From Zavarzinia aquatilis (GTDB lineage: Bacteria; Pseudomonadota; Alphaproteobacteria; Zavarziniales; Zavarziniaceae): DNA of 64,000 nt. Positions within the stretch are counted from its first letter, which is position 1, and every line of letters begins with the position of its first letter. Below the pieces are notes generated by a model that saw nothing but the letters and a program-made list of their open reading frames with translations, was not told the origin of the DNA and made no database searches. Of the stretch, positions 28,501 through 41,560 are shown one piece after another. The stretch is taken from positions 1 to 64,000 of the forward strand of contig NZ_QGLE01000015.1 in NCBI RefSeq assembly GCF_003173035.1, read 5' to 3'. A program made the position numbers and the translations under genes.

Positions 28501-30105
28501 ATGGGCGGAGGAGCGGCCAGGGAGTCCATGGCGGTAACGGATGGGCTCATTCGCACGGTGGGGGATATTCCGCGCCATCACGCCGCGCGGCAGCCCGAGG
28601 CGACCGCCCTCGTGTTCGAGGGCCGGCGATCCAGCTTCGCGCGCTGGAATGACCGCTGTTCGCAGGTCGCCAATGCCCTGATCCGCGACGGCGCCGGCTC
28701 TGGCGCCCGCGTTGTCTTCTTCGCCAAGAATTCGGACTGGTATTACGAGGCCTATGTCGGCGCGACCAAGGCCAATGCGGTGCTCGTCGCGGTGAACTGG
28801 CGCCTCGCCCCGCCGGAAGTCGCCTATATCGTCAACGACAGCGCGGCCGAAATCCTGATGGTCGGCCCGGAATTCCTGCCGCTGATCCGCGAGATCAGGG
28901 CCGATCTGCCCCGCGTCCGCCGCATCGTCGTGATGGGCGAGGGCGGCGAGGACGGCCCGGGCTGGGAAGACTGGCTGGCGGGTGTCCCGACCGACGATCC
29001 CCAGCTGCCGACGGCGACCGACGATGTCGCGATCCAGCTCTATACCTCGGGCACGACCGGCCACCCCAAGGGCGTGATGCTGACCAACGGCAATGTGCTC
29101 GAGGCCATGAAGGCGGCCGAGAACGGCACCTATGGCCCGTGGCGGCCCGGGCGCGACAGCCTGCTGATGTGTATGCCGAATTTCCATGTCGCGGGGTCGA
29201 ACTGGGGCCTGTTCGGCCTTTCGGTCGGGGTCGCGGTCCATGTCCTCGCCGAGGTCGACCCGGCCCGGATCCTGGCCACCATCGAGCGGGAGAAGATCAG
29301 CCGCGCCCTCTTCGTGCCGGCGGTCGTGCTCTTCCTCGTCCAGCATCCCGCCGCGCGGACGACCGATGTCTCCAGCCTGAAGACCATCCTTTACGGCGCG
29401 GCGCCGATCCCGCTCGACCTGTTGCGCGCGGCGATGGAGGTGTTCGACTGCGACTTCGTCCAGGGCTATGGCCTGACCGAGACCTGCGGCGCCACCATCT
29501 GCCTGCCCCCGGCCGACCACGACCCGGCGGGCAATCCCCGGATGCGCAGCTGCGGCAAGCCCCTGCCCGGGGTCGAGGTGCGCATCGTCGATGCCCTGGG
29601 CAAGGCCCTGCCGCCCGGCGAGGTGGGCGAGATCGTCATCCGCTCCGCGCTCAACATGATCGGCTACTGGGGCCGGCCGGAGGAGACGGCGAAGACCCTG
29701 CGGGACGGCTGGCTGCACACGGGCGACGCCGGCTACACGGACGCCGACGGCTATGTCTATATCCACGACCGGGTGAAGGACATGATCGTCTCGGGCGCCG
29801 AAAACATCTATCCGGCCGAGGTCGAAAGCGCGCTCTATGGCCATCCCGCCATCGCCGATGTCGCGGTGATCGGCGTGCCCGACGAGCGCTGGGGCGAGGC
29901 GGTGAAGGCCGTCGTCGTGCTGAAACCCGGGCAGGACGCCGCCGCCGCCGACATCATCGCCTTCGCCCGCCAGCGCATCGCCGCCTATAAGGCGCCGAAG
30001 ACGGTCGATTTCGTCGACAGCCTGCCGCGCAACCCCTCGGGCAAGCTGCTGAAGCGCGAACTCCGCAAACCCTATTGGGAAGGCCGCGACCGTCAGGTGA
30101 ACTGA
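28501..30105 (+). CDS. Acyl-CoA synthetase (AMP-forming), FadD-like
   Basis: Activates a carboxylic acid to its CoA thioester through an acyl-adenylate. 534 residues from ATG 28501, which has GGGGAG 7 bases before it; ATG 28528 is an alternative with closer GGGAG. Motifs: P-loop YTSGTTGHPKGVMLTNGN, A5 region GYGLTETCGATI, A7 GDAGYTDADGYVYI, A8 RVKDMIVSGAENIYP and A10 PRNPSGKLLKRELR with the catalytic Lys. The substrate pocket cannot be read, but fatty or aromatic acids are likely. It stands alone, followed by about 250 bp without a gene before the restriction operon. Confidence 0.93.
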   Translation: MGGGAARESMAVTDGLIRTVGDIPRHHAARQPEATALVFEGRRSSFARWNDRCSQVANALIRDGAGSGARVVFFAKNSDWYYEAYVGATKANAVLVAVNWRLAPPEVAYIVNDSAAEILMVGPEFLPLIREIRADLPRVRRIVVMGEGGEDGPGWEDWLAGVPTDDPQLPTATDDVAIQLYTSGTTGHPKGVMLTNGNVLEAMKAAENGTYGPWRPGRDSLLMCMPNFHVAGSNWGLFGLSVGVAVHVLAEVDPARILATIEREKISRALFVPAVVLFLVQHPAARTTDVSSLKTILYGAAPIPLDLLRAAMEVFDCDFVQGYGLTETCGATICLPPADHDPAGNPRMRSCGKPLPGVEVRIVDALGKALPPGEVGEIVIRSALNMIGYWGRPEETAKTLRDGWLHTGDAGYTDADGYVYIHDRVKDMIVSGAENIYPAEVESALYGHPAIADVAVIGVPDERWGEAVKAVVVLKPGQDAAAADIIAFARQRIAAYKAPKTVDFVDSLPRNPSGKLLKRELRKPYWEGRDRQVN

Positions 30106-30354
30106 CCGCCAGCCGGAAGCCCCGGCACGCCCCGCCATGCCCCGGCTTCCGGCCGCGCCCAGGTTCCCCCGCCGGCCGGCCCTGGCGCGGGGACACCACA
30201 TGCCGGATGCCCTGAACATATTGGAACGGCCAGGTCCGGGCGGGGTGTTGTGGCGCCGCCGGCTGTAGGAATATCGGCGGCTGATGGCAATTGATTCGAA
30301 GGGGCGTGCCAAAGCGCGCCACTTCGGCGAGAATCAGCAGCAAGGCGGGGCAGA

Positions 30355-33487
<3,133 letters not shown>

Positions 33488-33491
<4 letters not shown>

Positions 33492-33823
33492 CGCTTGCGC
33501 CTGTTCGTCCCGAAATGTTGCGCTGGGCGCGGGAGCGGGCCGGCATTCGTGATGCCGGCGATCTCACCGGGCGTTTCCCGAAGATCAGCGCGTGGGAGAG
33601 CGGCCACGCGCGGCGGCCGCCCCAGACGCAAATGGAGGCCTTCGCGAGGGCCGTCCATGCGCCTGTCGGCGATCTGTTCCTGCCGGCGCCGCGCCGCTGC
33701 ATGGTGGTCGGCGCGAGGCGGTGTGGCGCGACGCGGTGGCGGCCGAATTTCCCGTGCCTCCTCGCGCTCAGCGCCTGCCGTGAAGCCAGGGCCTCAGCGC
33801 CTCAAGACGCGGAGATCGAATGA
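33488..33823 (+). CDS. Short XRE-type helix-turn-helix protein between hsdS and hsdR
   Basis: 111-residue frame starting with ATGA overlap to hsdS and ending with a 4-bp overlap to hsdR. The first 65 residues ([43 protein letters not shown]) match the helix-turn-helix half of XRE/ImmA-IrrE-type proteins, which are usually about 380 residues with a zinc protease domain. Here no HExxH follows, and the last 40 residues ([13 protein letters not shown] onward) look non-native. It is probably a decayed regulator or antitoxin-like gene that keeps its DNA-binding part. The double overlap would keep hsdR translationally coupled. Confidence 0.6.
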
Positions 33824-36800
33824 TGGCCTATCTGTCCGAAGCTGCCATTGAACAGATGGCGCTCGAGCAGTTCGGCCACCTTGGATATGCGGTGGCGACG
33901 GATGCCGAGATCGGCCCCGACGGCAAGACCCCGGCGCGGGAAGCCCATGCCGATGTCGTGCTGGTCAAGCGCCTGACGGCGGCGATCGAGCGGCTGAATC
34001 CGTTCATTCCCGCCGAGGCGCGGGGCGATGCCCTGCGCAAGGTGCTGGCGACGGAGAAGCCGTCGCTGGTCGAGGAGAACCGCCGGCTGCACAAGCTGAT
34101 GGTCGAGGGGGTCGACGTCGAATTCTACGGCGAGGACGGCACGATCCGGGGCGACAAGGTGCGCCTGATCGACTTCGACGATGTCGCCGCGAACGACTGG
34201 CTGGCGACCGGGCAATTCACCGTGATCGAGGGGGGCGTCAACCGCCGGCCGGATGTCGTCGTCTTCGTCAACGGGCTGGCGCTTGGCGTGATCGAGCTCA
34301 AGGCGCCGGGGGGCGAGAATGCCACGCTGGCCGGCGCCCATAGCCAGCTTCAGACCTACAAGGCGCAGATTCCGTCGCTGTTCCGGACCAATGCGGTGCT
34401 CGTGACATCCGATGGCATTACCGCCCGCGTCGGCTCCCTCACCGCCGATCAGGAACGCTTCATGCCCTGGCGGACGACCGACGGCAGCGTGATCGCCATG
34501 AAGGGCCAGCCCGAGCTGGGGGTTCTGATCGAGGGGGTGTTCGATCGCCGGCGCCTGCTGGACCTGATGAAGGACTTCACGGTGTTCGGCGAAACCGGCT
34601 CCGGCCTCGCCAAGATCATCGCCGGTTACCACCAGTTCCACGCAGTCCGGCGCGCCGTGGATTCGACATTGCGGGCGCTGGCCCTGAACCTCGGTCAGGC
34701 CAAGACGCCGTCCTATGGCGGCGGCCTGCGCGAGGAGCCCGCCACCTATGGCCTCCCCGGCGTCAGGGGATACCCGAGGGGTGACAAGCGGATCGGCGTG
34801 ATCTGGCACACGCAGGGGTCCGGCAAGAGCCTGCTGATGGCGTTCTATGCCGGCCAGCTGGTCCGCCATCCGGAGATGGAAAATCCGACGATCGTCGTCA
34901 TCACCGATCGCAACGATCTGGACGACCAGCTGTTCGGCACCTTTTCAATGTGCCGCGACCTGATCCGCCAGACACCGGTCCAGGCCGACAGCCGGGAAGA
35001 CCTGCAATCGGCGCTGAGCCGGGCCTCGGGCGGGGTGATCTTCACGACCATCCAGAAATTCTCGCCGACAACGGGCGAGGCGGTCTACCCGCGGCTGTCC
35101 GAACGCCGGAACATCGTGGTGATCGCGGACGAGGCGCACAGGAGCCAATACGGCTTCCGCGCGCGGATCGAGCGGAAGACCGGCGAGATCGCCTATGGTT
35201 TCGCGAAATATCTGCGCGATGCCCTGCCGAATGCCTCCTTCATCGGCTTTACCGGCACGCCGATCGAGAAGGACGACGCGAACACCCCCGCGGTCTTCGG
35301 GGAATATATCGACGTCTACGACATCAGCCGCGCGGTGGAGGATGGGGCCACGGTCCCGATCTATTACGAGAGCCGCCTCGCCCGGATCGAGCTTCCCGAG
35401 GCGGAGAAGCCGAGGATCGACGCTGAGATCGAGGAGCTGACCGAAGACGAGGCGATCACCGAGCAGGAGAAGCTCAAGCAGAAATGGGCGGCCGTCGAGA
35501 AACTGGTCGGTGCCGAGAATCGCCTCGCCATGATCGCGGCCGACCTCGTCCGACACTTCGAGGACCGTGTCGCCGCCCTGGAGGGCAAGGCGATGGTGGT
35601 TTGCATGAGCCGCCGCATCTGCGTGGCGCTCTATAACCAGATCATCGCGCTTCGCCCCGCCTGGCACAGCGACGACGACGCCGCGGGCCTCGTCAAGGTC
35701 GTGATGACCGGGTCCGCCGCCGATCCGCAAGCCTGGCAGGCGCATATCGGGACCAAGGCGCGGCGCGATCTCCTGGCGAAACGGGCGAAAGACCCGCAGG
35801 ACAGCCTGAAGCTGGTGATCGTTCGCGACATGTGGCTGACCGGCTTCGATGCGCCCTCGATGCACACCATGTATGTCGACAAGCCGATGCGGGGCCATGG
35901 GCTCATGCAGGCGATCGCCCGCGTCAACCGCGTGTTCCGCGACAAGCCGGCGGGCCTCGTCGTCGATTACATCGGTATCGCCCAGAACCTCAAGAATGCC
36001 CTTGGCCAATATTCGGGATCCGATCAGCGCCAGGCCGGAATCGACGAAGCCGAGGCCGTCGCCGTCCTTCTCGAGAAATTCGAAGTCGTGAAGGCGATGT
36101 ATCATGGCTTCGATTATGCGCGGGGCCTGGCCGGCACGCCGCGCGAGCGCCTCGTCGTGCTGGCCGAGGCGATCGAGTGGATATTGCGGCGCCAGCATGA
36201 AGCCGCCGGCAGGGAGAGCACCGAAGACGGCAAGCGGCGGGAAAACCGCCGCTATCAGGATGTCGTGCTCGCCCTCTCCAAGGCCTTCGCCCTGGCGTCG
36301 GCCAGCGACGAGGCGCGCGCCATTCGTGATGAGGTCGGATTCTTTCAGACTGTCCGCGCGGCACTCGCCAAGACCGCCGACACAGCCGGGAAGAACGCGG
36401 CCGACCGGGAATTCGCCATACAGCAGATGCTGGATCGCGTGGTCGTCTCGACCGAGATCGTCGACATCCTGGCCGCGGCCGGGATCACGACACCCGACAT
36501 CTCGATCCTGTCCGACGAATTTCTCGCCGAAGTGCAGCAGCTCGAGAAAAAGAACCTCGCGCTCGAGGCGCTGCGCAAGCTGCTGAACGATGAAATCCGG
36601 TCCCGCAGCAAGACGAATGTCGTCGAGACCAAGCGTTTTTCCGAGCGCCTGGAAGCCGCCATCGCCCGCTACCACACGAATGCGATCAGTACGGTGGAGG
36701 TACTGCAGGAGTTGATCGAACTCGCGAAGGACGTCCGCGCGGCGCGTCGGCGGGGCGAAGAAGAAGGTCTGTCAGAAGACGAGATCGCCTTTTATGACGC

Positions 36801-37053
36801 CCTGGCCGAGAGCGAGAGTGCCGTCCAGTTGATGGGCAACGACTCGTTGAAGGTGATCGCCCACGAATTGCTCGTGAGTCTCAGGGACAATGTGACGGTG
36901 GATTGGTCGCATCGAGAGAGCGCGCGGGCGCGGATGCGCGTTCTGGTGAAGAGAATTCTGCGCAAGCACGGCTATCCGCCCGATCTCCAGGACGCCGCGG
37001 TGCAAACCGTTCTGCGGCAGGCTGAAACACTCTCCGCCAGCTGGGCGCAATGA
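33820..37053 (+). CDS. hsdR: Type I restriction endonuclease subunit HsdR
   Basis: Translocates DNA with ATP and cuts it when the methylation state is wrong. 1077 residues. The PD-(D/E)xK nuclease has Asp145 (RRPDVVVFV) and Glu159-Leu-Lys161 (GVIELKAP). SF2 helicase motor follows: Walker A HTQGSGKS (about 330), DEAH in IADEAHRSQ (about 434), TGTP (about 481), and motif VI region [21 protein letters not shown]. The C-terminal helical domain binds HsdM/HsdS. A second ATG follows at 33823. All catalytic motifs are present, so the subunit looks functional even though hsdS is out of frame. Confidence 0.97.
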   Translation: MMAYLSEAAIEQMALEQFGHLGYAVATDAEIGPDGKTPAREAHADVVLVKRLTAAIERLNPFIPAEARGDALRKVLATEKPSLVEENRRLHKLMVEGVDVEFYGEDGTIRGDKVRLIDFDDVAANDWLATGQFTVIEGGVNRRPDVVVFVNGLALGVIELKAPGGENATLAGAHSQLQTYKAQIPSLFRTNAVLVTSDGITARVGSLTADQERFMPWRTTDGSVIAMKGQPELGVLIEGVFDRRRLLDLMKDFTVFGETGSGLAKIIAGYHQFHAVRRAVDSTLRALALNLGQAKTPSYGGGLREEPATYGLPGVRGYPRGDKRIGVIWHTQGSGKSLLMAFYAGQLVRHPEMENPTIVVITDRNDLDDQLFGTFSMCRDLIRQTPVQADSREDLQSALSRASGGVIFTTIQKFSPTTGEAVYPRLSERRNIVVIADEAHRSQYGFRARIERKTGEIAYGFAKYLRDALPNASFIGFTGTPIEKDDANTPAVFGEYIDVYDISRAVEDGATVPIYYESRLARIELPEAEKPRIDAEIEELTEDEAITEQEKLKQKWAAVEKLVGAENRLAMIAADLVRHFEDRVAALEGKAMVVCMSRRICVALYNQIIALRPAWHSDDDAAGLVKVVMTGSAADPQAWQAHIGTKARRDLLAKRAKDPQDSLKLVIVRDMWLTGFDAPSMHTMYVDKPMRGHGLMQAIARVNRVFRDKPAGLVVDYIGIAQNLKNALGQYSGSDQRQAGIDEAEAVAVLLEKFEVVKAMYHGFDYARGLAGTPRERLVVLAEAIEWILRRQHEAAGRESTEDGKRRENRRYQDVVLALSKAFALASASDEARAIRDEVGFFQTVRAALAKTADTAGKNAADREFAIQQMLDRVVVSTEIVDILAAAGITTPDISILSDEFLAEVQQLEKKNLALEALRKLLNDEIRSRSKTNVVETKRFSERLEAAIARYHTNAISTVEVLQELIELAKDVRAARRRGEEEGLSEDEIAFYDALAESESAVQLMGNDSLKVIAHELLVSLRDNVTVDWSHRESARARMRVLVKRILRKHGYPPDLQDAAVQTVLRQAETLSASWAQ

Positions 37054-37162
37054 GAGGGGCCACGGTGGCCAGCCCCCCGCGCATCCATCCGGGGCAAGGG
37101 CGGCTTCCGCCGGACCGGCCTTGAGGCCAGCGCCCATTGATCGGCAATTTCAAGGGGGTGGA

Positions 37163-37237
37163 TGGTGGACGCGGCTGGGATTGAACCAGCGACCCCTACG
37201 ATGTCAACGTAGTGCTCTCCCACTGAGCTACGCGTCC
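37163..37237 (-). tRNA. tRNA-Val (GAC)
   Basis: 75-nt cloverleaf with encoded CCA. The acceptor stem GGACGCG pairs with CGCGTCC, followed by discriminator A. D-arm GCTCAGTGGGAGAGC; anticodon GAC at 37203-37205 in loop TTGACAT; T-arm GCTGGTTCAATCCCAGC. The 3' end faces the restriction operon, about 110 bp from the hsdR stop. It is intact. Confidence 0.92.
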
Positions 37238-37423
37238 GGACCATGCCGGCGGCCGGGGCTGTGGGTAGATGCCTTCGGCCGGGAGCCGCGTATTTAAGGT
37301 ATTGCCCGGGCTTATGCAACACCTCTTTTTGTGCTCTGCCTGCACCGGCCGCCGGGTGATCGTGAAAGTGGCGTGACGATAGGCTTCTCGGCGCTTCACC
37401 TTGGCGCCCGAAAACGACATTCT

Positions 37424-38452
37424 ATGGAAAGCCCCTGTCCGCAAAGCCCGAGATTGCCGCCCGTGTCCATCGTTCCCTTCGTCGCCAGTCTTGCCGATGC
37501 CGCGCGCGCAGAGCCCCGGCGCCGGGAGAGCGACGGCCGGGAGAACGAGGGTCGGGAGAGCGAGGGCCGGGGAGACAGGGATGGCGAATCGGGTGCGGTC
37601 GGCGTGCAGGCCCCGGCCGAGGGCGCCGAGACACGGCCGCTGGTGCTCAGTTCGCCCCATTCGGGTTCGGTCTATCCGGCATCGTTCCTGCGCCAGTCGC
37701 GGCTCGACCCGGTGTCCTTGCGCCGGTCCGAGGATTGTTTCGTCGACCGGCTGTTCGCGGCGGCGCCGCAGCATGGCGCGACCCTGGTGCGCGCCCTGTT
37801 CCCCCGCGCCTATGTCGACCCCAACCGCGAGCCCTACGAACTCGACCCGGCGATGTTCGCCGACAGTCTGCCGTCTTTTGCCAACACACGGTCGCTGCGC
37901 GTGCTCGGCGGCCTTGGCACCATCGCGCGGGTGGTCGCCGACGGCGCCGAGATCTATCGCGAGAAGCTGCCCTTCGCCGAGGCGGAGGCGCGCATATCCG
38001 CCTGCTACCGCCCCTATCACGCGGCGCTCGCGGAGGCCCTGGGCGAGGCCGAGCGGCGCCATGGCCGGGTCGTGCTGCTCGATTGCCATTCCATGCCCTC
38101 GATGGCCGCCCCGGGGGAGCGCGACAGCGGCCGCGGCCGGCCGGACATCGTGCTGGGCGACCGTTTCGGCATGAGTTGCGCCCCCATCGTGATCGAGACC
38201 GCGGAAAACCTGCTGCGCGCCCGGGGCTACCGGGTCGGGCGCAACGACCCCTATGCCGGCGGCTATATCACCCATCACTACGGCCGGCCCCGGCGCGGCC
38301 GTCACGCCCTGCAGATCGAGATCAACCGCGCGCTCTACATGGACGAGACGCGGCTGGAGCCGAACGCCGGTTTCGACCGGGTACGTCAGGACCTGGAGGC
38401 GCTGGTCGCCGCCCTCGCCGCCCTGCCTGACGGTCCGCTGTCGCCGGACTGA
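37424..38452 (+). CDS. N-formylglutamate amidohydrolase-family protein
   Basis: Family hydrolyses N-formylglutamate (end of histidine breakdown) or related amides. 342 residues from ATG 37424; a GTG near 37462 is also possible. Residues 20-65 are an odd charged insert with a five-residue repeat (RESDG, RENEG, RESEG) before the catalytic domain. Then VLSSPHSGSVYPASF (metal/substrate motif), EDCFVDRLFAAAPQ, RAYVDPNREPYELDP, LLDCHSMPSM and LQIEINRALYMDE match the family well. No hut genes are close by, so the substrate may differ. A GNAT gene follows 5 bases after the stop, so the two are cotranscribed. Confidence 0.87.
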   Translation: MESPCPQSPRLPPVSIVPFVASLADAARAEPRRRESDGRENEGRESEGRGDRDGESGAVGVQAPAEGAETRPLVLSSPHSGSVYPASFLRQSRLDPVSLRRSEDCFVDRLFAAAPQHGATLVRALFPRAYVDPNREPYELDPAMFADSLPSFANTRSLRVLGGLGTIARVVADGAEIYREKLPFAEAEARISACYRPYHAALAEALGEAERRHGRVVLLDCHSMPSMAAPGERDSGRGRPDIVLGDRFGMSCAPIVIETAENLLRARGYRVGRNDPYAGGYITHHYGRPRRGRHALQIEINRALYMDETRLEPNAGFDRVRQDLEALVAALAALPDGPLSPD

Positions 38453-38457
38453 CGCCC

Positions 38458-38955
38458 GTGACCGTCCTGCGGCCGGCGACACCGGACGATATCGGCGCCA
38501 TCGCCGCCATCTATGCCCATCACGTCGACCATGGCTTCGGCTCCTTCGAGGAAATCCCGCCCGGCGAGGCGGAGATGGCCCGGCGTTTCCGCGCGATCAC
38601 CGAGGCCGGCTTTCCCTATCTGGTCGCGGCAGCGGCGGACGGCCGCATCCTCGGCTATGCCTATGCCGGCCCCTATCGGCCGCGTTCCGCCTATCGCCAT
38701 ACGGTCGAGGATTCGGTCTATGTCCTGCCGGATGCCGTCGGCCAGGGCGTCGGCCGGGCCCTTCTCGCCCGCCTGATCGAGGAAGCCCGCGCAAGGGGGT
38801 ATCGCCAGATGATCGCCGTCATCGGCGACAGCGGGAACACGGCTTCGATCGCGCTGCATCGCGCCCACGGCTTCTCGCATCAGGGAGTCTTGCGCCATGT
38901 CGGCCTGAAGAAGGGCCGCTGGCTCGACAGCGTGCTGATGCAGCTCTCCCTCTGA
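38458..38955 (+). CDS. GNAT acetyltransferase, phosphinothricin-acetyltransferase-like
   Basis: 165-residue acetyl-CoA-dependent N-acetyltransferase. The GTG start is 5 bases after the preceding stop. MTVLRPATPDDIGAIAAIYAHHV opens the fold; GYAYAGPYRPRSAYRHTVEDSVYV is the typical PAT/YncA segment, then VGQGVGRALLARLIEEA (acetyl-CoA loop) and SIALHRAHGFSHQGVLRHVG. The family acetylates methionine sulfoximine or sulfone and similar amino-acid analogues; whether this one gives resistance is unknown. The stop is followed by the terminator-side of a minus-strand small RNA. Confidence 0.88.
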   Translation: MTVLRPATPDDIGAIAAIYAHHVDHGFGSFEEIPPGEAEMARRFRAITEAGFPYLVAAAADGRILGYAYAGPYRPRSAYRHTVEDSVYVLPDAVGQGVGRALLARLIEEARARGYRQMIAVIGDSGNTASIALHRAHGFSHQGVLRHVGLKKGRWLDSVLMQLSL

Positions 38956-38992
38956 CCGCGCCGGCCCTGCACCGCTGCGCTGAGCGCCGGGC

Positions 38993-39079
38993 AAAAAAAA
39001 GGGGCCGCGTCGAAACGCGGCCCAAGTTTAGGGAGGAAACGCCCAGGAAGGGCAGCGACACCGGCAAGCCGATGCCGCG
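38993..39079 (-). ncRNA. Probable small RNA with CCUCCC anti-Shine-Dalgarno motif
   Basis: Not a protein gene. On the minus strand, a promoter (39086-39114) leads into about 87 nt: a first hairpin CACCG...CGGTG, a second GCCCTTCCTGGGC, then a single-stranded TTTCCTCCCTAAAC (CCTCCC complementary to 39031-39036), and a strong terminator stem 39001-39023 followed by eight T. This pattern, with an unpaired CCUCCC just before a GC-rich terminator, recalls the alphaproteobacterial anti-SD sRNAs such as the alpha-r14 and CcsR types. Such RNAs bind Shine-Dalgarno sites of many mRNAs. The family assignment rests on my recollection of the motif, not on a search. Confidence 0.65.
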
Positions 39080-39085
39080 GTGCAC

Positions 39086-39114
39086 AATATGACATTGCAG
39101 CGCACGCTTGCCAA
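39086..39114 (-). promoter_or_regulatory. Sigma-70-like promoter of the small RNA
   Basis: On the minus strand TTGGCA (39114-39109), 17 bases, then CATATT (39091-39086). The spacing is ideal and the predicted start near 39079 matches the first hairpin. Confidence 0.55.
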
Positions 39115-39119
39115 GCCCC

Positions 39120-39515
39120 GTTCTTGAAAAAATTGTTCATTGGGGGTCAAGCCCCTGAAAAACAATAAAATTTCAAACGCGGCCGGCTTCGGGCAAGGAA
39201 AACTCCAACCCGGCCTTCCCAAGGCACCGCGCCCGATTCGGCGCCCGGAGTGGCCCGGCGGCGGGGTGCACGGGTTGAGTCGCGCCATCGTCGACGGGCG
39301 GCCGCTGCCCCCTCGCCCCTCATGGATAACCCAATGGATAGATCGGCGAGATCATTGTCATATTTCCGACCTATTGTTCAACAAATCGTCATCAATTGAG
39401 TATTACCGGACACACCACGCCGAATTCGAGAAACGACATCATATTGTCTCTAATAGACGTGCTATAAGTCACCCGATGATTTGTTCTTGCATCTGTGTGA
39501 CGGAAGGGTTCTGTT
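39120..39515. other. Non-coding region upstream of the LpxH-like gene
   Basis: About 400 bp without a supported gene. The left part has a small hairpin (GGGGGTCAAGCCCCT) and AT-rich runs; the right part (39340-39500) is markedly AT-rich and probably holds the promoter of the phosphatase gene. I see no clear binding motif. Confidence 0.4.
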
Positions 39516-40439
39516 TTGTTGACACGGCTGTCGCCCACCTTGGCCCGACGCCAGGACGTCGACACGCTCGCCGCCCTGGGCGCGGGCATCGCCGGGCCGG
39601 TCGCCGACCAGTCGGCGGGCGATGACGACGCCGTCGAGTCGCCGAAGGACAAACGCCGCTACCGCAGCATCTTCATTTCCGACATCCATCTGGGCACAAG
39701 GGGCTGTCAGGCCGACATCCTGCTGGACTTCCTGAAGCACACCGAGTCGGACCACCTCTATCTCGTCGGCGACATCATCGACGGCTGGCGCCTGCGCCGT
39801 TCGTGGTTCTGGGCGCAGAGCCATAACGATGTGATCCAGAAGGTGCTGCGCAAGGCGCGCAAGGGCACGCGGGTGATCTATGTCCCCGGCAATCACGACG
39901 AGGCCGCGCGGGATTACGTCGACCTGCATTTCGGCGGCGTCGCCGTGCTGATGGAGGCGATCCACACCGGCGCCGACGGCCGCCGCTTCCTCGTCATGCA
40001 TGGCGATGCCTTCGACGGCGTCGTGAAATATGCCCGCTGGCTCGCCCATCTCGGCGACTGGGCCTATAATATCGCGCTGACCCTGAACACCTGGTTCAAC
40101 GCCCTGCGCCGACGCTTCGGCTATCCCTACTGGTCGCTGTCGGCCTACCTGAAGCACAAGGTGAAAAACGCGGTCGATTACATCTCGAGCTTCGAGGTGG
40201 CGGTCGCCGAGGAAGCCCGGCGGCACCGGGTCGACGGCGTGATCTGCGGTCATATCCACCATGCCGAGATCCGCGACATCGACGGCGTGACCTATTGCAA
40301 CGACGGCGACTGGGTGGAGAGCTGCACCGCCCTCGTGGAACATGGCGACGGACGCATGGAAATCGTGAACTGGGCGCCGGAATACGAACGGCGCCACAGC
40401 CGCAAGCGCAGCCGCGAAACCCTGGCGCTTCCCGCCTGA
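39516..40439 (+). CDS. LpxH-like metallophosphoesterase
   Basis: Family relates to UDP-2,3-diacylglucosamine pyrophosphohydrolase, an early lipid A enzyme at the inner face of the membrane. 307 residues from a TTG at 39516, 7 bases after GGAAGG. After a 48-residue variable leader come the calcineurin-type metal motifs ISDIHLGTRG, LVGDIIDGW, PGNHDEAARD, VMHGDAFDG and CGHIHHAEI. The stop overlaps the glycosyltransferase start by one base (TGATG), a pairing seen in many Alphaproteobacteria. Whether this is the true LpxH or a paralogue with another phospholipid substrate cannot be told here. Confidence 0.85.
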   Translation: MLTRLSPTLARRQDVDTLAALGAGIAGPVADQSAGDDDAVESPKDKRRYRSIFISDIHLGTRGCQADILLDFLKHTESDHLYLVGDIIDGWRLRRSWFWAQSHNDVIQKVLRKARKGTRVIYVPGNHDEAARDYVDLHFGGVAVLMEAIHTGADGRRFLVMHGDAFDGVVKYARWLAHLGDWAYNIALTLNTWFNALRRRFGYPYWSLSAYLKHKVKNAVDYISSFEVAVAEEARRHRVDGVICGHIHHAEIRDIDGVTYCNDGDWVESCTALVEHGDGRMEIVNWAPEYERRHSRKRSRETLALPA

Positions 40440-41554
40440 TGATCGGCGCCGCCCAGACCCTGCCGGTAACGGCCAGCGTGCCAGCGACCGATCTGCCGCT
40501 GCGCATCCTGATCGTGACCGACGCCTGGTACCCGCAGGTGAACGGCGTCGTGCGCACGCTCGATACGGTCGCGCACGAACTGGCCGAACTCGGCCATGTC
40601 GTCGGCTTCGTCACGCCGGACCAGTTCCGCACCCTGCCGATGCCGACCTATCCGGAAATCCGCCTCGCGATCGCGCCGGGCCGGCGGCTGGCGCGGACCT
40701 TCGCCGCCTTCGCGCCCGATGCCATCCATATCGCGACCGAAGGGCCGCTGGGCTGGGCGGCGCGGCGCCTGTGCCTGCGCCGGGGCCTGCCCTTCACCAC
40801 CGCCTATCACACCCGCTTTCCCGAATATGTGAAGGCGCGCTTCGGCATTCCCCTCGCCCTCACGTTCCGCATCGTCCGGCGCTTTCACGCCCCCTCGCGC
40901 GGCCTGATGGTGGCGACGCGCTCGCTGCACGAAGAGTTGTCCGGCCGGGGCTTCGGCAATCTGCGCGCCTGGTCGCGCGGCGTCGACCTCGAGCGGTTCA
41001 CCCCCGGACCGCGCGACCTGCTGCCCCATCTGCCGCGGCCGATCTTCACCTATGTCGGCCGCCTCGCGGTCGAGAAGAATATCGACGCCTTCCTGAAGCT
41101 CGATCTGCCCGGCTCGAAACTGGTCGTGGGCGACGGGCCCGAAATGGCGCGGCTGAAGGTGCAATATCCGGACGCGCATTTCGCCGGGGCCCGCCATGGC
41201 GACGATCTCGTCGCGCATTTCCGCGCGGGCGACGTCTTCGTCTTCCCCAGCCGGACCGACACTTTCGGCCTTGTCATGCTGGAAGCCATGGCCTGCGGCC
41301 TGCCGGTCGCCGCCTATCCGGTCGCGGGGCCGCTCGACGTGCTCTCGCCCGAGTCCGGGGCGATGGACGAGGATCTGGCGGTCGCCTGCCGCCGGGCGCT
41401 TCTGCTCGATCCCGCGGCCTGCCGGCGCCATGCCCTCGGCTTCACCTGGTCGGCGACGGCGGCGCAATTCGCCTATAACGTCGCGCCCTTCCGCCAGGAC
41501 TGGCCCCGCGCCGCCCTGCCCGCGCCGATCCCGACGAGGGCACCGCGGCGCTGA
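40439..41554 (+). CDS. Glycosyltransferase family 4 (GT-B)
   Basis: 371-residue sugar transferase, translationally coupled to the LpxH-like gene. The N-terminal GT-B half has ILIVTDAWYPQVNGVVRTLD; the C-terminal half has FTYVGRLAVEKNIDAFLKL, VGDGPEMARLKVQYP and the nucleotide-sugar segment FVFPSRTDTFGLVMLEAMACG with its E-x7-E glutamates. The sequence resembles mannosyl- or glucosyltransferases that modify membrane lipids (PimB/DGDG-type). With its partner it probably acts in envelope lipid biosynthesis. No transmembrane segment is seen. Confidence 0.9.
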   Translation: MIGAAQTLPVTASVPATDLPLRILIVTDAWYPQVNGVVRTLDTVAHELAELGHVVGFVTPDQFRTLPMPTYPEIRLAIAPGRRLARTFAAFAPDAIHIATEGPLGWAARRLCLRRGLPFTTAYHTRFPEYVKARFGIPLALTFRIVRRFHAPSRGLMVATRSLHEELSGRGFGNLRAWSRGVDLERFTPGPRDLLPHLPRPIFTYVGRLAVEKNIDAFLKLDLPGSKLVVGDGPEMARLKVQYPDAHFAGARHGDDLVAHFRAGDVFVFPSRTDTFGLVMLEAMACGLPVAAYPVAGPLDVLSPESGAMDEDLAVACRRALLLDPAACRRHALGFTWSATAAQFAYNVAPFRQDWPRAALPAPIPTRAPRR

Positions 41555-41560
41555 CCGGGT

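Noticed and set aside
37100-37240. tRNA-Val as attachment site of an integrated island carrying the restriction operon
   Set aside because: No copy of the tRNA 3' end was found left of hsdM and there is no integrase in the interval.
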